A stretch of 64,000 nt of DNA. Source: Bacteroidota bacterium. GTDB lineage: Bacteria; Bacteroidota; Bacteroidia; Bacteroidales; FEN-979. The first letter of the stretch is position 1, and each line of letters opens with the position of its first letter. Below the pieces are notes generated by a model. It worked only from the letters and a program-made list of their open reading frames with translations. It searched no databases and was not told the origin of the DNA. The position numbers and the translations under genes were made by a program. The stretch spans positions 43,105 to 107,104 of the forward strand of contig JAPLDI010000021.1 of the NCBI GenBank assembly GCA_026391795.1, given 5' to 3'. Positions 36,656 through 45,406 of the stretch are shown piece by piece.

Positions 36656-38110
36656 ATGAGGAAATTTTTTTCCATCGTGAAAGAATCTCCGGGGATTGGT
36701 TGGCTGTTTTCTCTCTTCTTTTTCATCTTTGCTCCATCCGCTTTTTCTCAGCCACTATTTGCAGAAAGGGTTCATGACACTTCCCTTCAGGTGGTTATAC
36801 GTTCGGTTACCATCGACGGCAACCACCTGACCCGATCCTCCATCATCCTGAGGGAACTTCCCTTTCATGAAAAGGATACGCTACGGGAGGCGTCTTTCAG
36901 GCAGATGCTGACGGAAGGGAGAGAAAACATCTTCAATACGACCTTGTTTAACTTCGTCACCCTGGATACCTTGCCCCGGGATGGATCGCCGAGGCAGATG
37001 GATGTGGTGATCCATGTAGTTGAGCGTTGGTATATCTGGCCATGGCCCTTTTTCGAGATCTCCGACCGGAATTTCAATACCTGGGTCGAGACAACGGATC
37101 TCAGCCGTCTGACTTACGGGATTGACCTGACCATAAAGAATGTCAGGGGAAGGAATGAGACCCTGAAGGTCCCTGTCCATTTTGGTTTTAACCAGAAGAT
37201 CGGGTTCAGCTACAAGATCCCCTATCTCGACCGCAGGAAAATCATCGGGATGGCTTTTGGCGCAGAATATAACCGGAACCATGAGGTGATCGTCGAAACC
37301 CATGACAACAAGACCGTTTACTACAAAGATCCTGACCAGTTTCCACGGCAGAACCTCTATGCCTTTGCAGAACTGCTGGTGCGCCCCTCCTTCTATGCCC
37401 GTCATACGCTTCATTTCGGGTTCAATGGCTGGTTCTTTTCGGATTCCCTGCTGAGGATCCCTGGCTATGCGGCTGACAGTTCCAACTACCTCAATTACTT
37501 CAGCATCGGGTACCAGTATAAGAACGATCGCCGGGATGTGCAGTTCTATCCTCTCACAGGCTCGTATTTTGATGCCGAGCTGGCCCAGAACGGGCTCGGG
37601 TTGTCGCCCGTGAATGAGTTTTTTATAAAAACCAATTTCCGGAAATACCTGCAACTCTATAACCGTTGGTATTTTGCATCCGGGCTGACGGTGAAGGTTA
37701 CCTTCACACCCCAGCCTCCCTATTTTATGCAGCGCGGACTTGGTTATGGCAGGGAGTATGTGAGAGGATATGAGTATTATGTAATTGACGGCAGGGATTT
37801 TATTCTGTGGAAGAGTAATTTCAAGTTTGCCCTGGTTCCACAGCGTGACATGAGCCTGGATTTCCTCCGGAGCCCCAAATTTAACAAGGTTCCGTATGCA
37901 TTTTATCTCAACGTTTTCTGTGATGTTGGATATGTCTGGTACGACGGCGACCAGCCCGACCCGACAAACGACCTGAGAAACAGCCTGCTGGTTGGTTATG
38001 GCGTAGGAATTGACCTTGCGACATACTACGATATTGTGATCCGCCTCGAGGCAGCAATAAACGGGAAAGGTGTTCCGGGGCTCTATCTCCATTTTACCGC
38101 TCCTATATAA
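36656..38110 (+). CDS. BamA-superfamily outer-membrane barrel protein with one POTRA domain
   Basis: 484 residues with a signal peptide (IGWLFSLFFFIFAPSAFSQ). One POTRA-like domain near residues 45-125 (VVIRSVTIDGNHLTRSSIILRELPF, FNTTLFNFVTLD). The rest is an Omp85/surface-antigen beta barrel: alternating strands and the conserved VRGYEYY motif near residue 365, equivalent to the VRGY/F motif that folds back into the barrel lumen. True BamA in this operon (40789-43410) has five POTRAs, so this is a separate shorter paralogue. It may insert or export a special class of outer-membrane proteins or lipids. It lies between the CBS gene and nadK. Confidence 0.8.
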   Translation: MRKFFSIVKESPGIGWLFSLFFFIFAPSAFSQPLFAERVHDTSLQVVIRSVTIDGNHLTRSSIILRELPFHEKDTLREASFRQMLTEGRENIFNTTLFNFVTLDTLPRDGSPRQMDVVIHVVERWYIWPWPFFEISDRNFNTWVETTDLSRLTYGIDLTIKNVRGRNETLKVPVHFGFNQKIGFSYKIPYLDRRKIIGMAFGAEYNRNHEVIVETHDNKTVYYKDPDQFPRQNLYAFAELLVRPSFYARHTLHFGFNGWFFSDSLLRIPGYAADSSNYLNYFSIGYQYKNDRRDVQFYPLTGSYFDAELAQNGLGLSPVNEFFIKTNFRKYLQLYNRWYFASGLTVKVTFTPQPPYFMQRGLGYGREYVRGYEYYVIDGRDFILWKSNFKFALVPQRDMSLDFLRSPKFNKVPYAFYLNVFCDVGYVWYDGDQPDPTNDLRNSLLVGYGVGIDLATYYDIVIRLEAAINGKGVPGLYLHFTAPI

Positions 38111-38141
38111 GTGAACCGGGCTGATCAATGGAAAAATGGAG

Positions 38142-38149
38142 TATCTTTG
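38142..38149 (+). promoter_or_regulatory. -7 box (TATCTTTG) before nadK
   Basis: Exact TAnnTTTG match 26 bp before the nadK ATG at 38176. An internal promoter could separate nadK and the genes after it from the upstream CBS/Omp85 pair. Confidence 0.55.
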
Positions 38150-38175
38150 CCGTCGGTTTTAAAAAAGCATAATTG

Positions 38176-39054
38176 ATGAAGGTTGCACTGTTTGGAAAGA
38201 CGATCTCCGGGAATGATGTTCCTTACCTGCAGGGATTTATCGACCGGCTGAGAATCCTCAACTGCATCGTTTATTTATTTGAACCTTTCTATAATGCCCT
38301 GCGGGAAAAGATTCATTTTGAGAATCAGCCCCTGCTCTTTACAACGCAACAGGAGATCCGCGGAGAGGTTGAATATCTTTTTTCCATAGGCGGGGACGGA
38401 ACCTTACTGGATACCATAACCCTGGTGGGTGATTCGAAAATTCCCGTGATCGGGATCAACATGGGCCGGCTTGGGTTTTTATCCGGAATTTCAAAGGAAG
38501 AGATTCTTCCCGCACTGGATGATCTCATCGGGAAGAAATACACCATTGATGAACGTACACTCCTCCGTCTTGAATCTGCAAAACCCCTTTTCGGTGAGTT
38601 CAACTACGCATTGAATGATTTTTCAATCCACAAGAGCAGTCCGCAGTCCCTCCTTGCCATCAAGTTGTTCGTCAACGATGATTTTCTCAATACCTACTGG
38701 GCAGATGGATTGATCGTTGCCACCCCTACAGGTTCCACGGCCTATTCGATGAGTTGTACAGGCCCGATCCTTTCCCCCGATTCGGAGAATTTCGTGATCA
38801 CCCCCATTGCAAGCCATAACCTTACCGTGAGGCCCATCGTCATCCCCGATACCTGCATCATCCGGATTATCATAGAATCAAGAAATGTAGATTGTTATAT
38901 CGGTTTGGATTCACGAATTGTCAGATTGGAAGTCCCGACAGAACTGGTGATAAAAAAGGAAGATTTTAAAATTTGCCTGGTGCGGATGTCGGGAAGGAAT
39001 TTCTTTGAAACCATCCGTGCGAAGCTTAAATGGGGCCTGGATATCCGGAACTGA
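38176..39054 (+). CDS. nadK: NAD kinase
   Basis: 292 residues from the ATG at 38176, three bases after an in-frame TTG. Phosphorylates NAD to NADP. The catalytic GGDGT motif is at about residue 72 (LFSIGGDGTLLDTI), followed by NMGRLGFLSGI. The second domain has WADGLIVATPTGSTAYSMSCTGPI, the nucleotide-binding loop. Full length for the family. It is followed after 84 bp by the DUF6089 gene; nadK - DUF6089 - uppS - bamA is a conserved order in Bacteroidota. Confidence 0.97.
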   Translation: MKVALFGKTISGNDVPYLQGFIDRLRILNCIVYLFEPFYNALREKIHFENQPLLFTTQQEIRGEVEYLFSIGGDGTLLDTITLVGDSKIPVIGINMGRLGFLSGISKEEILPALDDLIGKKYTIDERTLLRLESAKPLFGEFNYALNDFSIHKSSPQSLLAIKLFVNDDFLNTYWADGLIVATPTGSTAYSMSCTGPILSPDSENFVITPIASHNLTVRPIVIPDTCIIRIIIESRNVDCYIGLDSRIVRLEVPTELVIKKEDFKICLVRMSGRNFFETIRAKLKWGLDIRN

Positions 39055-39138
39055 TGATTTTTTCATGGTTTTCCTCCGTCTCCTCCAATAAATAGAGTGA
39101 ATCTGCGTTATGAATCAGACAAATTGCAAGAGCCGTTA

Positions 39139-39993
39139 ATGCATTCTCAAACCGCTACCCATTCCATCCTTTCATCAAGGCCAAAACTGGGGTTTCTCTT
39201 TATTCCCTGGATTTTCCTGTTTTGCCTCGTGATGAACCCGTCTGCAAAAGCGCAAGTCACGCTGGAGGCAGGCGTATTTCTTGGGGATGCATATTATCTT
39301 GGCGACCTTAACCCGGATGTTCATTTTCGCATGGCCCAGATTGCCTATGGAGCTTTGGTAAGGTACAACATTGATACCCGCTGGGCATTAAAACTAGGGA
39401 TTACACGCGGCAAGGTGAAAGGAAACTCCGAAAAGTCCAATTTCCTTCCCGGGCGGAATCTCCAGTTTGAAAGCCCGATCACCGATTTTTCGGTAACGGC
39501 CGAATTTAATTTTTTCGAGTACTTTACGGGTAGTCGATGGAATTGGATAACACCGTATCTTTACGCCGGCATTGGAGGTTTTATCTTTCAGCCGACCTCC
39601 GGTGGCGCAAATCTGAGATCGGCAGGAACAGAAGGACAAAACATCGGGTATGAAGGCCGCAAGCCTTATAATACAATCGGTGTGAACATCCCGTTCGGCC
39701 TGGGCGTCAAAGTGAGCATTGGCAAAAAGGTCGGCCTGACATTATTTTGGGAAATGCATAAGACATTTACCGATTATATCGATGATGTAAGCAGTACTTA
39801 TTATCTGAATGGTCCTGCCATTGACCCGAATGATCAGAACGCGATCTTGTCCGATCCAAGTCGCAGTCATACAGCCGGCATGCAACGGGGCAACCCGAAA
39901 TCAAATGACTGGTATTCGTTCTCCGGAATTACCGTGACGTATAAATTTGATATTCGGGGAAGCCGTAAATGCAAGGAAAACAAACATTTCTGA
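39139..39993 (+). CDS. DUF6089-type outer-membrane beta-barrel protein
   Basis: 284 residues from the ATG at 39139 (a GTG at 39097 would add 14 residues). The signal peptide FLFIPWIFLFCLVMNPSAKAQ is preceded by a longer than usual N-region. The mature part starts VTLEAGVFLGDAYYLGDLNPD, typical of DUF6089 proteins, and continues as amphipathic strands with aromatic girdles (EFNFFEYFTGSRWNWITPYLYAGIGGFIF, VGLTLFWEMHKTFTDYIDDV). The position between nadK and uppS supports the assignment. The role in the outer membrane is unknown. The C-terminus (RKCKENKHF) is basic and unlike a terminal barrel strand, so the barrel may end slightly earlier. Confidence 0.8.
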   Translation: MHSQTATHSILSSRPKLGFLFIPWIFLFCLVMNPSAKAQVTLEAGVFLGDAYYLGDLNPDVHFRMAQIAYGALVRYNIDTRWALKLGITRGKVKGNSEKSNFLPGRNLQFESPITDFSVTAEFNFFEYFTGSRWNWITPYLYAGIGGFIFQPTSGGANLRSAGTEGQNIGYEGRKPYNTIGVNIPFGLGVKVSIGKKVGLTLFWEMHKTFTDYIDDVSSTYYLNGPAIDPNDQNAILSDPSRSHTAGMQRGNPKSNDWYSFSGITVTYKFDIRGSRKCKENKHF

Positions 39994-40017
39994 AACTGTG
40001 TTTTACATCGTGCCTGA

Positions 40018-40782
40018 ATGAGTTTTAAAGATAAGATAATAAAAGACCGGATACCTGCACATGTTGCCATCATTATGGATGGAAATGGCCGCTGGGCTAA
40101 AAAGCGCGGGTTTTTAAGGACTTTAGGCCATGAAAAAGGTGTGGATGCAGTAAGGGAAACGGTTGAGGCAGCTGCTGCACTTGGGATCAGCTTCATTACC
40201 CTGTATGCATTCTCAACTGAAAACTGGAACCGACCCCGGTATGAGATCAACGCATTGATGAAACTCCTGGTAACCTCCGTGAATAAGGAAAGAAAGACCT
40301 TCATGGATAACAACATCCGGCTCCTGGCCATCGGAGACCTGAAAAATCTTCCTGCCAGAAGTCAGGGTGAACTGAAGAAGGCCATTGAAGATACTTCCGG
40401 TAATACCGGTTTGCGGCTGGTGCTTGCACTGAGTTACAGTTCGCGTTGGGAGATCGTGGAGGCTGCGCGTTCACTTGCCCGGCAGGTCAGTGCCGGAACC
40501 CTGAAGGCGGATGAGATCAATGCCGATTCCTTCTCCGGACTTCTCACGACAGCTGAAATTCCTGATCCGGAACTGCTGATCCGGACCAGTGGGGAGTGCA
40601 GGGTGAGCAATTTCCTGCTTTGGCAGATCGCCTACAGCGAATTGTATTTCACTCCGACCTTGTGGCCGGACTTTACAAAAGAAGACTTCTACAAAGCTAT
40701 AGTGGATTATCAGGGAAGGGAAAGAAGATTCGGATTGACAAGTGAACAGATAAAACAAACAAAAAACCGCCATTTCAACTAA
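40018..40782 (+). CDS. uppS: Isoprenyl transferase (undecaprenyl diphosphate synthase)
   Basis: 254 residues, cis-prenyltransferase that makes the lipid carrier for peptidoglycan and O-antigen. Active-site region IIMDGNGRWAKKRGFLRTLGHEKG (catalytic Asp at residue ~22), FITLYAFSTENWNRPRYEI, then the IPP-binding IRTSGECRVSNFLLWQIAYSELYF. Note GECRVSNF where many homologues read GE-x-RLSNF, a normal variant. It is 24 bp after the DUF6089 gene and 6 bp before bamA, so it is tightly coupled to the outer-membrane assembly genes. Confidence 0.97.
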   Translation: MSFKDKIIKDRIPAHVAIIMDGNGRWAKKRGFLRTLGHEKGVDAVRETVEAAAALGISFITLYAFSTENWNRPRYEINALMKLLVTSVNKERKTFMDNNIRLLAIGDLKNLPARSQGELKKAIEDTSGNTGLRLVLALSYSSRWEIVEAARSLARQVSAGTLKADEINADSFSGLLTTAEIPDPELLIRTSGECRVSNFLLWQIAYSELYFTPTLWPDFTKEDFYKAIVDYQGRERRFGLTSEQIKQTKNRHFN

Positions 40783-40788
40783 TACCGG

Positions 40789-43410
40789 ATGAAACTTAAA
40801 TTTCTCTTTCTGCTTTTCCTGACCACATGGTTTCTTCCTTCCGTGAATGCCCAGATAACCTCCGGGGATGCGGTTCCCATCGATTACACTTCACCCAAAG
40901 AATACATAATCGGCGGCATCACCGTATCGGGAGTAAAATACCTGGATAACAATGTCCTGATCATGCTTTCCGGGCTTACCATCGGGGATAAGGTGAGAAT
41001 TCCCGGAGAAAAGATTACCCAGGCGATCCGAAAACTCTGGGACCAGGGCCTTTTTGAAGACGTAAAGATCTCCATCGCACAGATTTCCGATAACCAGGTC
41101 TACCTGAACATCTACCTGAAGGAAAGGCCACGGTTATCGCATTTTTCATTTAACGGAATTAAAAAATCGGATGCCGACAACATTCGCGAAAAGATCCATA
41201 TCTCGAAAGGGGAATATGTGACCGATAACATGGTCATCCGGACAAAGAATATTATCCGGAAATACTATACGGATAAAGGTTACCTGAATGCCGAGGTGGA
41301 TATTGTACAACAAAGAGATTCTTCCTCTTCCAACGAAGTCAGCCTGGTTATCAATATCAGCCGCAACGGCAAGGTCAAGGTATATGAAATAACCATTCAC
41401 GGGAATGTATACATGACCACGGAACAGATCAAGGGCGCAATGAAAAAGACCAAAGAGAAAGGGGTTTTCAACCCGATGAACGACCTTGACAAAGTGGTGG
41501 TTTCAACAGCTACCTCGGTGGCCACGGTCGATTTTGTCGAGATTGCCAATGTAATGGATGAACATGCCTCGAAAAACATCCGTTTCCGCATTTTCAAATC
41601 TGCAAAATTCATTAATGATGAGTATGAAGCGGATAAACTGCTGCTTCTCGCCAAGTACAATACCATGGGATACCGGGATGCGAAAATCCTCCGGGATTCC
41701 ATCTCCAAGAACGATGACAACACGGTTTCGATCGATATCTGGGTGGAAGAAGGTCCTAAGTACTATTTCCGCAATGTCACCTGGGTCGGCAATACCAAAT
41801 ATCCGGATGAGTTCCTGAACCGCATCCTGAAGATCAAGAAAGGCGATGTTTACGATCAGAGTGCCCTTGAAACCGCCCTGACCTATAATCCAAATGGAAC
41901 AGATGTGCGTTCCCTATACATGGATGACGGCTTCCTGTTTTTTGACGTTCAGCCGGTCGAGGTGAATGTGGAAAAGGATTCAATCGATATCGAGATCCGG
42001 ATGCGGGAAGGGAAGCAGGCTACCGTGAATAAAGTCTCAATCACCGGGAATACAAAAACCAATGACCATGTTGCCTTGCGCCAGGTTACGACCCGCCCCG
42101 GACAATTGTTCAGCCGTGACAAGCTGATCCGTTCGCAGCGTGAACTGATGCAGCTTAAATATTTCAATGCTGAAAAACTGACGCCCGATGTCTCCCCCAA
42201 TCCGGAAGACGGAACCGTCGACATCAATTATAATGTTGAAGAAACCTCGGCCGACCAGATTGAATTGTCAGGAGGCTGGGGATATGGAAGGATTGTCGGA
42301 ACCCTCGGGCTGTCGTTCAATAATTTCTCTCTCAGGAACCTTTTTAACTTCAAGAGCTGGAGGCCCATTCCTTCCGGCGACGGGCAAAAACTCAGTTTGC
42401 GGTTTCAGACATACGGGGTTGGGTACATCAGCTACAGCGTTTCGTTTACCGAACCCTGGGTAGGCGGAAGAAAGCCTCTTGCGCTGAGCCTCTCCTATGT
42501 TCATTCAAAATATACCAACGGGATCTCGAAATCAGATACCAATTATGCCTATTTTAAGATTGACGGGATCCAGGTTGGTTTGGGAACTGCCCTTACCTGG
42601 CCGGATGATTATTTTTCCCTCTACCAGGCCGTCAATTTCAACAGGTACAATACCCACAAATATTCGCAGATCTTTTCATTCGGCGGAGGAAACGGGGTTT
42701 ACAATTCCATCAGTTATTCCATCAATCTTTCCCGGAGTTCCATTGATCAGGAGATCTATCCGAAAATGGGCTCCCTGGTCAGCGTGAGCCTTGAAGTCAC
42801 ACCGCCCTATTCCCTCTTCCGTGGAAATGTGGATTATAGTTCGATGCCTTTGAGTGAGAAGTACAGATGGGTGGAATATTACAAGTGGAAGGTTAAGGGA
42901 TCATGGTATACGAACCTGATCGACAAGCTCGTCCTGGCAACACGGCTTCAGTTCGGATTTCTTGGAGCCTATAACAGCGATATCGGAGTCACGCCCTTTC
43001 AACGATTTTATCTCGGGGGCGACGGGCTGACCGGCTACAACAACATGGATGGCAGGGAACTGATCGGTTTCCGCGGTTATATCAATAACTCGCTTACCCC
43101 TCTCTATCCGAATATGGTCGGCGGAACGGTGTATGAAAAATTCACACTCGAATTGCGTTACCCGATATCCCTGAACCCGAGTGCAACGATCTACGGGCTT
43201 GCCTTTATGGATGGCGGGCATGACTGGTTATCCTGGAAGTATGTCAATCCCTTTGATATTTACCGGTCGGTTGGTTTTGGTGTGCGTGTTTTCCTACCGA
43301 TGTTCGGGCTTCTGGGCCTGGACTGGGGATACGGACTCGACCCGATCAGGGGTGTACCGGGTGTGGGGGGAAGCCAGTTCCATTTCTCGATCAACTCTTC
43401 GATCGATTAG
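40789..43410 (+). CDS. bamA: Outer-membrane protein assembly factor BamA
   Basis: 873 residues with a signal peptide (FLFLLFLTTWFLPSVNA). Five POTRA domains cover residues ~40-440 (starting IIGGITVSGVKYLDNNVLIMLSGL; later RNVTWVGNTKYPDEFLNRIL and VNKVSITGNTKTNDHVALRQV). The C-terminal 16-strand barrel has GFRGYINNS, the VRGF-like lumen motif. BamA folds and inserts beta-barrel proteins, here including the TolC-like channel and the DUF6089 protein. It is followed by a heptamer array and then two OmpH/Skp chaperone genes, the standard Bacteroidota arrangement. Confidence 0.97.
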   Translation: MKLKFLFLLFLTTWFLPSVNAQITSGDAVPIDYTSPKEYIIGGITVSGVKYLDNNVLIMLSGLTIGDKVRIPGEKITQAIRKLWDQGLFEDVKISIAQISDNQVYLNIYLKERPRLSHFSFNGIKKSDADNIREKIHISKGEYVTDNMVIRTKNIIRKYYTDKGYLNAEVDIVQQRDSSSSNEVSLVINISRNGKVKVYEITIHGNVYMTTEQIKGAMKKTKEKGVFNPMNDLDKVVVSTATSVATVDFVEIANVMDEHASKNIRFRIFKSAKFINDEYEADKLLLLAKYNTMGYRDAKILRDSISKNDDNTVSIDIWVEEGPKYYFRNVTWVGNTKYPDEFLNRILKIKKGDVYDQSALETALTYNPNGTDVRSLYMDDGFLFFDVQPVEVNVEKDSIDIEIRMREGKQATVNKVSITGNTKTNDHVALRQVTTRPGQLFSRDKLIRSQRELMQLKYFNAEKLTPDVSPNPEDGTVDINYNVEETSADQIELSGGWGYGRIVGTLGLSFNNFSLRNLFNFKSWRPIPSGDGQKLSLRFQTYGVGYISYSVSFTEPWVGGRKPLALSLSYVHSKYTNGISKSDTNYAYFKIDGIQVGLGTALTWPDDYFSLYQAVNFNRYNTHKYSQIFSFGGGNGVYNSISYSINLSRSSIDQEIYPKMGSLVSVSLEVTPPYSLFRGNVDYSSMPLSEKYRWVEYYKWKVKGSWYTNLIDKLVLATRLQFGFLGAYNSDIGVTPFQRFYLGGDGLTGYNNMDGRELIGFRGYINNSLTPLYPNMVGGTVYEKFTLELRYPISLNPSATIYGLAFMDGGHDWLSWKYVNPFDIYRSVGFGVRVFLPMFGLLGLDWGYGLDPIRGVPGVGGSQFHFSINSSID

Positions 43411-43413
43411 CGG

Positions 43414-43469
43414 GATATGAAATATGAGATATGAGATATGAGATGTGGGATGTGGGATGTGAGATGAAA
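43414..43469. repeat. Degenerate 7-bp tandem repeat (GATATGA/GATGTGG) downstream of bamA
   Basis: Eight consecutive units: GATATGA AATATGA GATATGA GATATGA GATGTGG GATGTGG GATGTGA GATGAAA. The array begins 3 bp after the bamA stop. Most units contain TGA, giving stops in every frame on the plus strand. Confidence 0.85.
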
Positions 43470-43488
43470 ATTGTATAAAAAAGATAAT

Positions 43489-43496
43489 TAACTTTG
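43489..43496 (+). promoter_or_regulatory. -7 box (TAACTTTG) for the first ompH gene
   Basis: Exact TAnnTTTG match, 24 bp before the ATG at 43521 and just after the heptamer array. It could give the two chaperone genes expression independent of bamA. Confidence 0.5.
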
Positions 43497-43520
43497 ATCA
43501 ACTATTGGGAGGAAGGTAAC

Positions 43521-44192
43521 ATGAAAAAAATAATCTTTACAGCGGTTGTATTTCTCTTTGCTTTTGGTATGGTACATGCGCAGAAATTTGCCTATGTCGA
43601 CAGCCAGTATATCCTGGAAAATCTTCCTGAATATACAGAATCCCAGGCCCAGCTGGATGAAGTTTCAGCACAGTGGCAAAAGGAGATCGAGGCAAAATTT
43701 GCAGAGGTTGACAAGATGTACCAGGATTACCAGGCCCAGGCAGTCTTGCTGCCTGAAGATATGAAGAAGAAAAAAGAACAGGAAATCGTTGACCGGGAGA
43801 AGGAAGCCAAAAATCTTCAGCGACAGCGGTTCGGACAGAACGGCGACCTGATGAAGAAAAGACAGGAGCTGGTAAAGCCGATCCAGGAAAAGGTATACAA
43901 TGCGATCCAGGAGATTGCAACCAACAGCAATTATTCCGTAATCTTTGATAAAGCGGGGGCACTTACAATCCTCTTTGCCAACCCGAAATATGATTTAAGC
44001 GATGAAGTGCTGGATAACCTGGGAGCCGCATCCACTGGCAGGAAAGGACGTTCAGCAACACCGGGTCAAAAAATCCCGGAAGCGGGAGCAGGATCTGGCG
44101 GGGCTTCAAAGTCGGGACAACAAGGAGGCCAGCAGGGCGACAGCAAGAACGAGACCCCTCCTTCCAATGCCCCCAAACAGCCAAAGAAATAG
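43521..44192 (+). CDS. OmpH/Skp-family periplasmic chaperone, first copy, with low-complexity tail
   Basis: 223 residues from ATG 43521, which places the signal peptide (MKKIIFTAVVFLFAFGMVHAQ) at the N-terminus and follows a GGAGG sequence. Mature start KFAYVDSQYILENLPEY is the OmpH pattern (xIAYVDxxxILxxxPE), followed by the long coiled-coil arms typical of Skp, rich in Glu/Lys/Gln. The last ~50 residues are Gly/Ser/Gln/Pro-rich and end in KQPKK, absent from the neighbouring copy. Skp trimers hold unfolded outer-membrane proteins on the way to BamA, encoded immediately upstream. Confidence 0.9.
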   Translation: MKKIIFTAVVFLFAFGMVHAQKFAYVDSQYILENLPEYTESQAQLDEVSAQWQKEIEAKFAEVDKMYQDYQAQAVLLPEDMKKKKEQEIVDREKEAKNLQRQRFGQNGDLMKKRQELVKPIQEKVYNAIQEIATNSNYSVIFDKAGALTILFANPKYDLSDEVLDNLGAASTGRKGRSATPGQKIPEAGAGSGGASKSGQQGGQQGDSKNETPPSNAPKQPKK

Positions 44193-44226
44193 AACCCATC
44201 AGCCATTGGGATTTCAGATTTATTTA

Positions 44227-44234
44227 TAATTTTG
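44227..44234 (+). promoter_or_regulatory. Promoter (TTG-N18-TAATTTTG) for the second ompH gene
   Basis: TAATTTTG matches TAnnTTTG and is preceded at 18-bp spacing by TTG (44206-44208), close to the Bacteroidetes -33/-7 arrangement. The ATG follows 34 bp downstream at 44269. Confidence 0.6.
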
Positions 44235-44268
44235 CAGTCGGGTAAATTATTAACCATAAATATCGAAA

Positions 44269-44787
44269 ATGAAAAACGTAGTAAGATTTTTTGCAGCTCT
44301 TTCCTTTATTCTTGTTTTTGCAACAGCCTCACAGTCGCAGACTGTACAAAAAATAGGATATATTGATTTTAACGGCCTTGTCGCCGCAATGCCGGGTGTT
44401 GATTCCGTGAAGATCAAATTACAGAAATACCAGCAAACTCTTTCAGACCAGCTGGATGCCATGCGTGCTGAATTTGAAAACAAATACCTTGAATATCAGC
44501 AGGGATCTTCCGGCATGTCTGACCTGATCAAACAAACGAAAGAAAAGGAATTGCAGGACCTGCAGGGACGCATTGATGCATTCCAGCAGAAAGCCCAGAC
44601 TGACCTTCAGGCAAAACAGCAGGAACTTCTCCAGCCTATTGTTACCAAGGCGAAAGCAGCGATAAAAGAAGTGGCCAAGGAAAACAAGTACACGTATATT
44701 CTCAATTCAATTGAGGACGTCGTGCTCTATACAGAGCCTGCAGATGACATACTTCCCCTGGTGAAGAAAAAACTGAATATTCTTTAA
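44269..44787 (+). CDS. OmpH/Skp-family periplasmic chaperone, second copy
   Basis: 172 residues. Signal peptide MKNVVRFFAALSFILVFATASQSQ, then the OmpH-type start KIGYIDFNGLVAAMPGVDSVKIKLQKYQ and a long coiled coil, with a final beta segment YTYILNSIEDVVLYTEPADDILPL. This is the standard tandem duplicate found after bamA in Bacteroidota. It has its own promoter-like sequence and is followed 23 bp later by a strong hairpin terminator, closing the long plus-strand run that starts at rsgA. Confidence 0.92.
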   Translation: MKNVVRFFAALSFILVFATASQSQTVQKIGYIDFNGLVAAMPGVDSVKIKLQKYQQTLSDQLDAMRAEFENKYLEYQQGSSGMSDLIKQTKEKELQDLQGRIDAFQQKAQTDLQAKQQELLQPIVTKAKAAIKEVAKENKYTYILNSIEDVVLYTEPADDILPLVKKKLNIL

Positions 44788-44803
44788 AACAGATTCCCGT
44801 CAT

Positions 44804-44841
44804 AAAAAAAGCTGTTCCGAACCCTCGGAACAGCTTTTTTT
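44804..44841. terminator. Bidirectional intrinsic terminator
   Basis: Perfect 10-bp stem GCTGTTCCGA / TCGGAACAGC with a 4-nt loop, flanked by A7 on the left and T7 on the right, so it works in both directions. It separates the plus-strand ompH gene from the converging minus-strand carbonic anhydrase gene. Confidence 0.95.
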
Positions 44842-44881
44842 ATGCTCTTTTTTCGATGCAGGATGCGCCGGGATCACATTT

Positions 44882-45403
44882 TCACTCTTCTTTATCGTAC
44901 CACCCTGCATACATCGTGTAATTCCGTGATATCCTGTTCACCTGTCCTTCCAGCAGTTCCTGGTCGATATCCCTGATTTTGACTGCCGGAACCCCGGCCC
45001 AGACAGAACCTGATTCCACAATAGTTCCTTCCTTTACCAGGGCTCCTGCCCCGATAATGGAATTGCTTTTCACAACGGCCCCGTCCATGATGATTGCACC
45101 CATTCCGACGAGGACATTATCGTGGATGGTGCACCCGTGAACGATGGCATTGTGCGCGATGGAAACATTATTCCCGATACTGACCGGTGCTTTCTGATAG
45201 GTACAGTGAATAATGGCTCCGTCCTGGATGTTAACGTTGTTGCCAATGCGGATGGAATGAACATCGCCGCGGATCACAGCGTTGAACCATACACTGCAAT
45301 CATCCCCCATCACAACATCCCCGGTAATCGTTGAATTGTCGGCCAGGAAGCAATTGTTTCCAAATACAGGGGCCACACCTTTAACGGATTTTATCAGCGC
45401 CAT
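44882..45403 (-). CDS. Gamma-class carbonic anhydrase family protein
   Basis: 173 residues of left-handed beta-helix hexapeptide repeats. The three zinc-ligand histidines are visible in IIHCTYQKAPVSIG and SIAHNAIVHGC, and VRGDVHSIRIGNNVNIQDG is the family's start of the active-site region. Members (CaiE/YrdA-like) may hydrate CO2, but many are inactive or act as acyl-CoA chaperones. It lies 3 bp after the nadB stop and is likely the second gene of a nadB operon, ending at the shared terminator. Confidence 0.9.
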   Translation of the reverse strand: MALIKSVKGVAPVFGNNCFLADNSTITGDVVMGDDCSVWFNAVIRGDVHSIRIGNNVNIQDGAIIHCTYQKAPVSIGNNVSIAHNAIVHGCTIHDNVLVGMGAIIMDGAVVKSNSIIGAGALVKEGTIVESGSVWAGVPAVKIRDIDQELLEGQVNRISRNYTMYAGWYDKEE

Positions 45404-45406
45404 GGC

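Noticed and set aside
36881..38128. 415-residue minus-strand frame opposite the one-POTRA barrel gene
   Set aside because: No signal peptide or domain; the plus strand has a signal peptide and a VRGY barrel motif.
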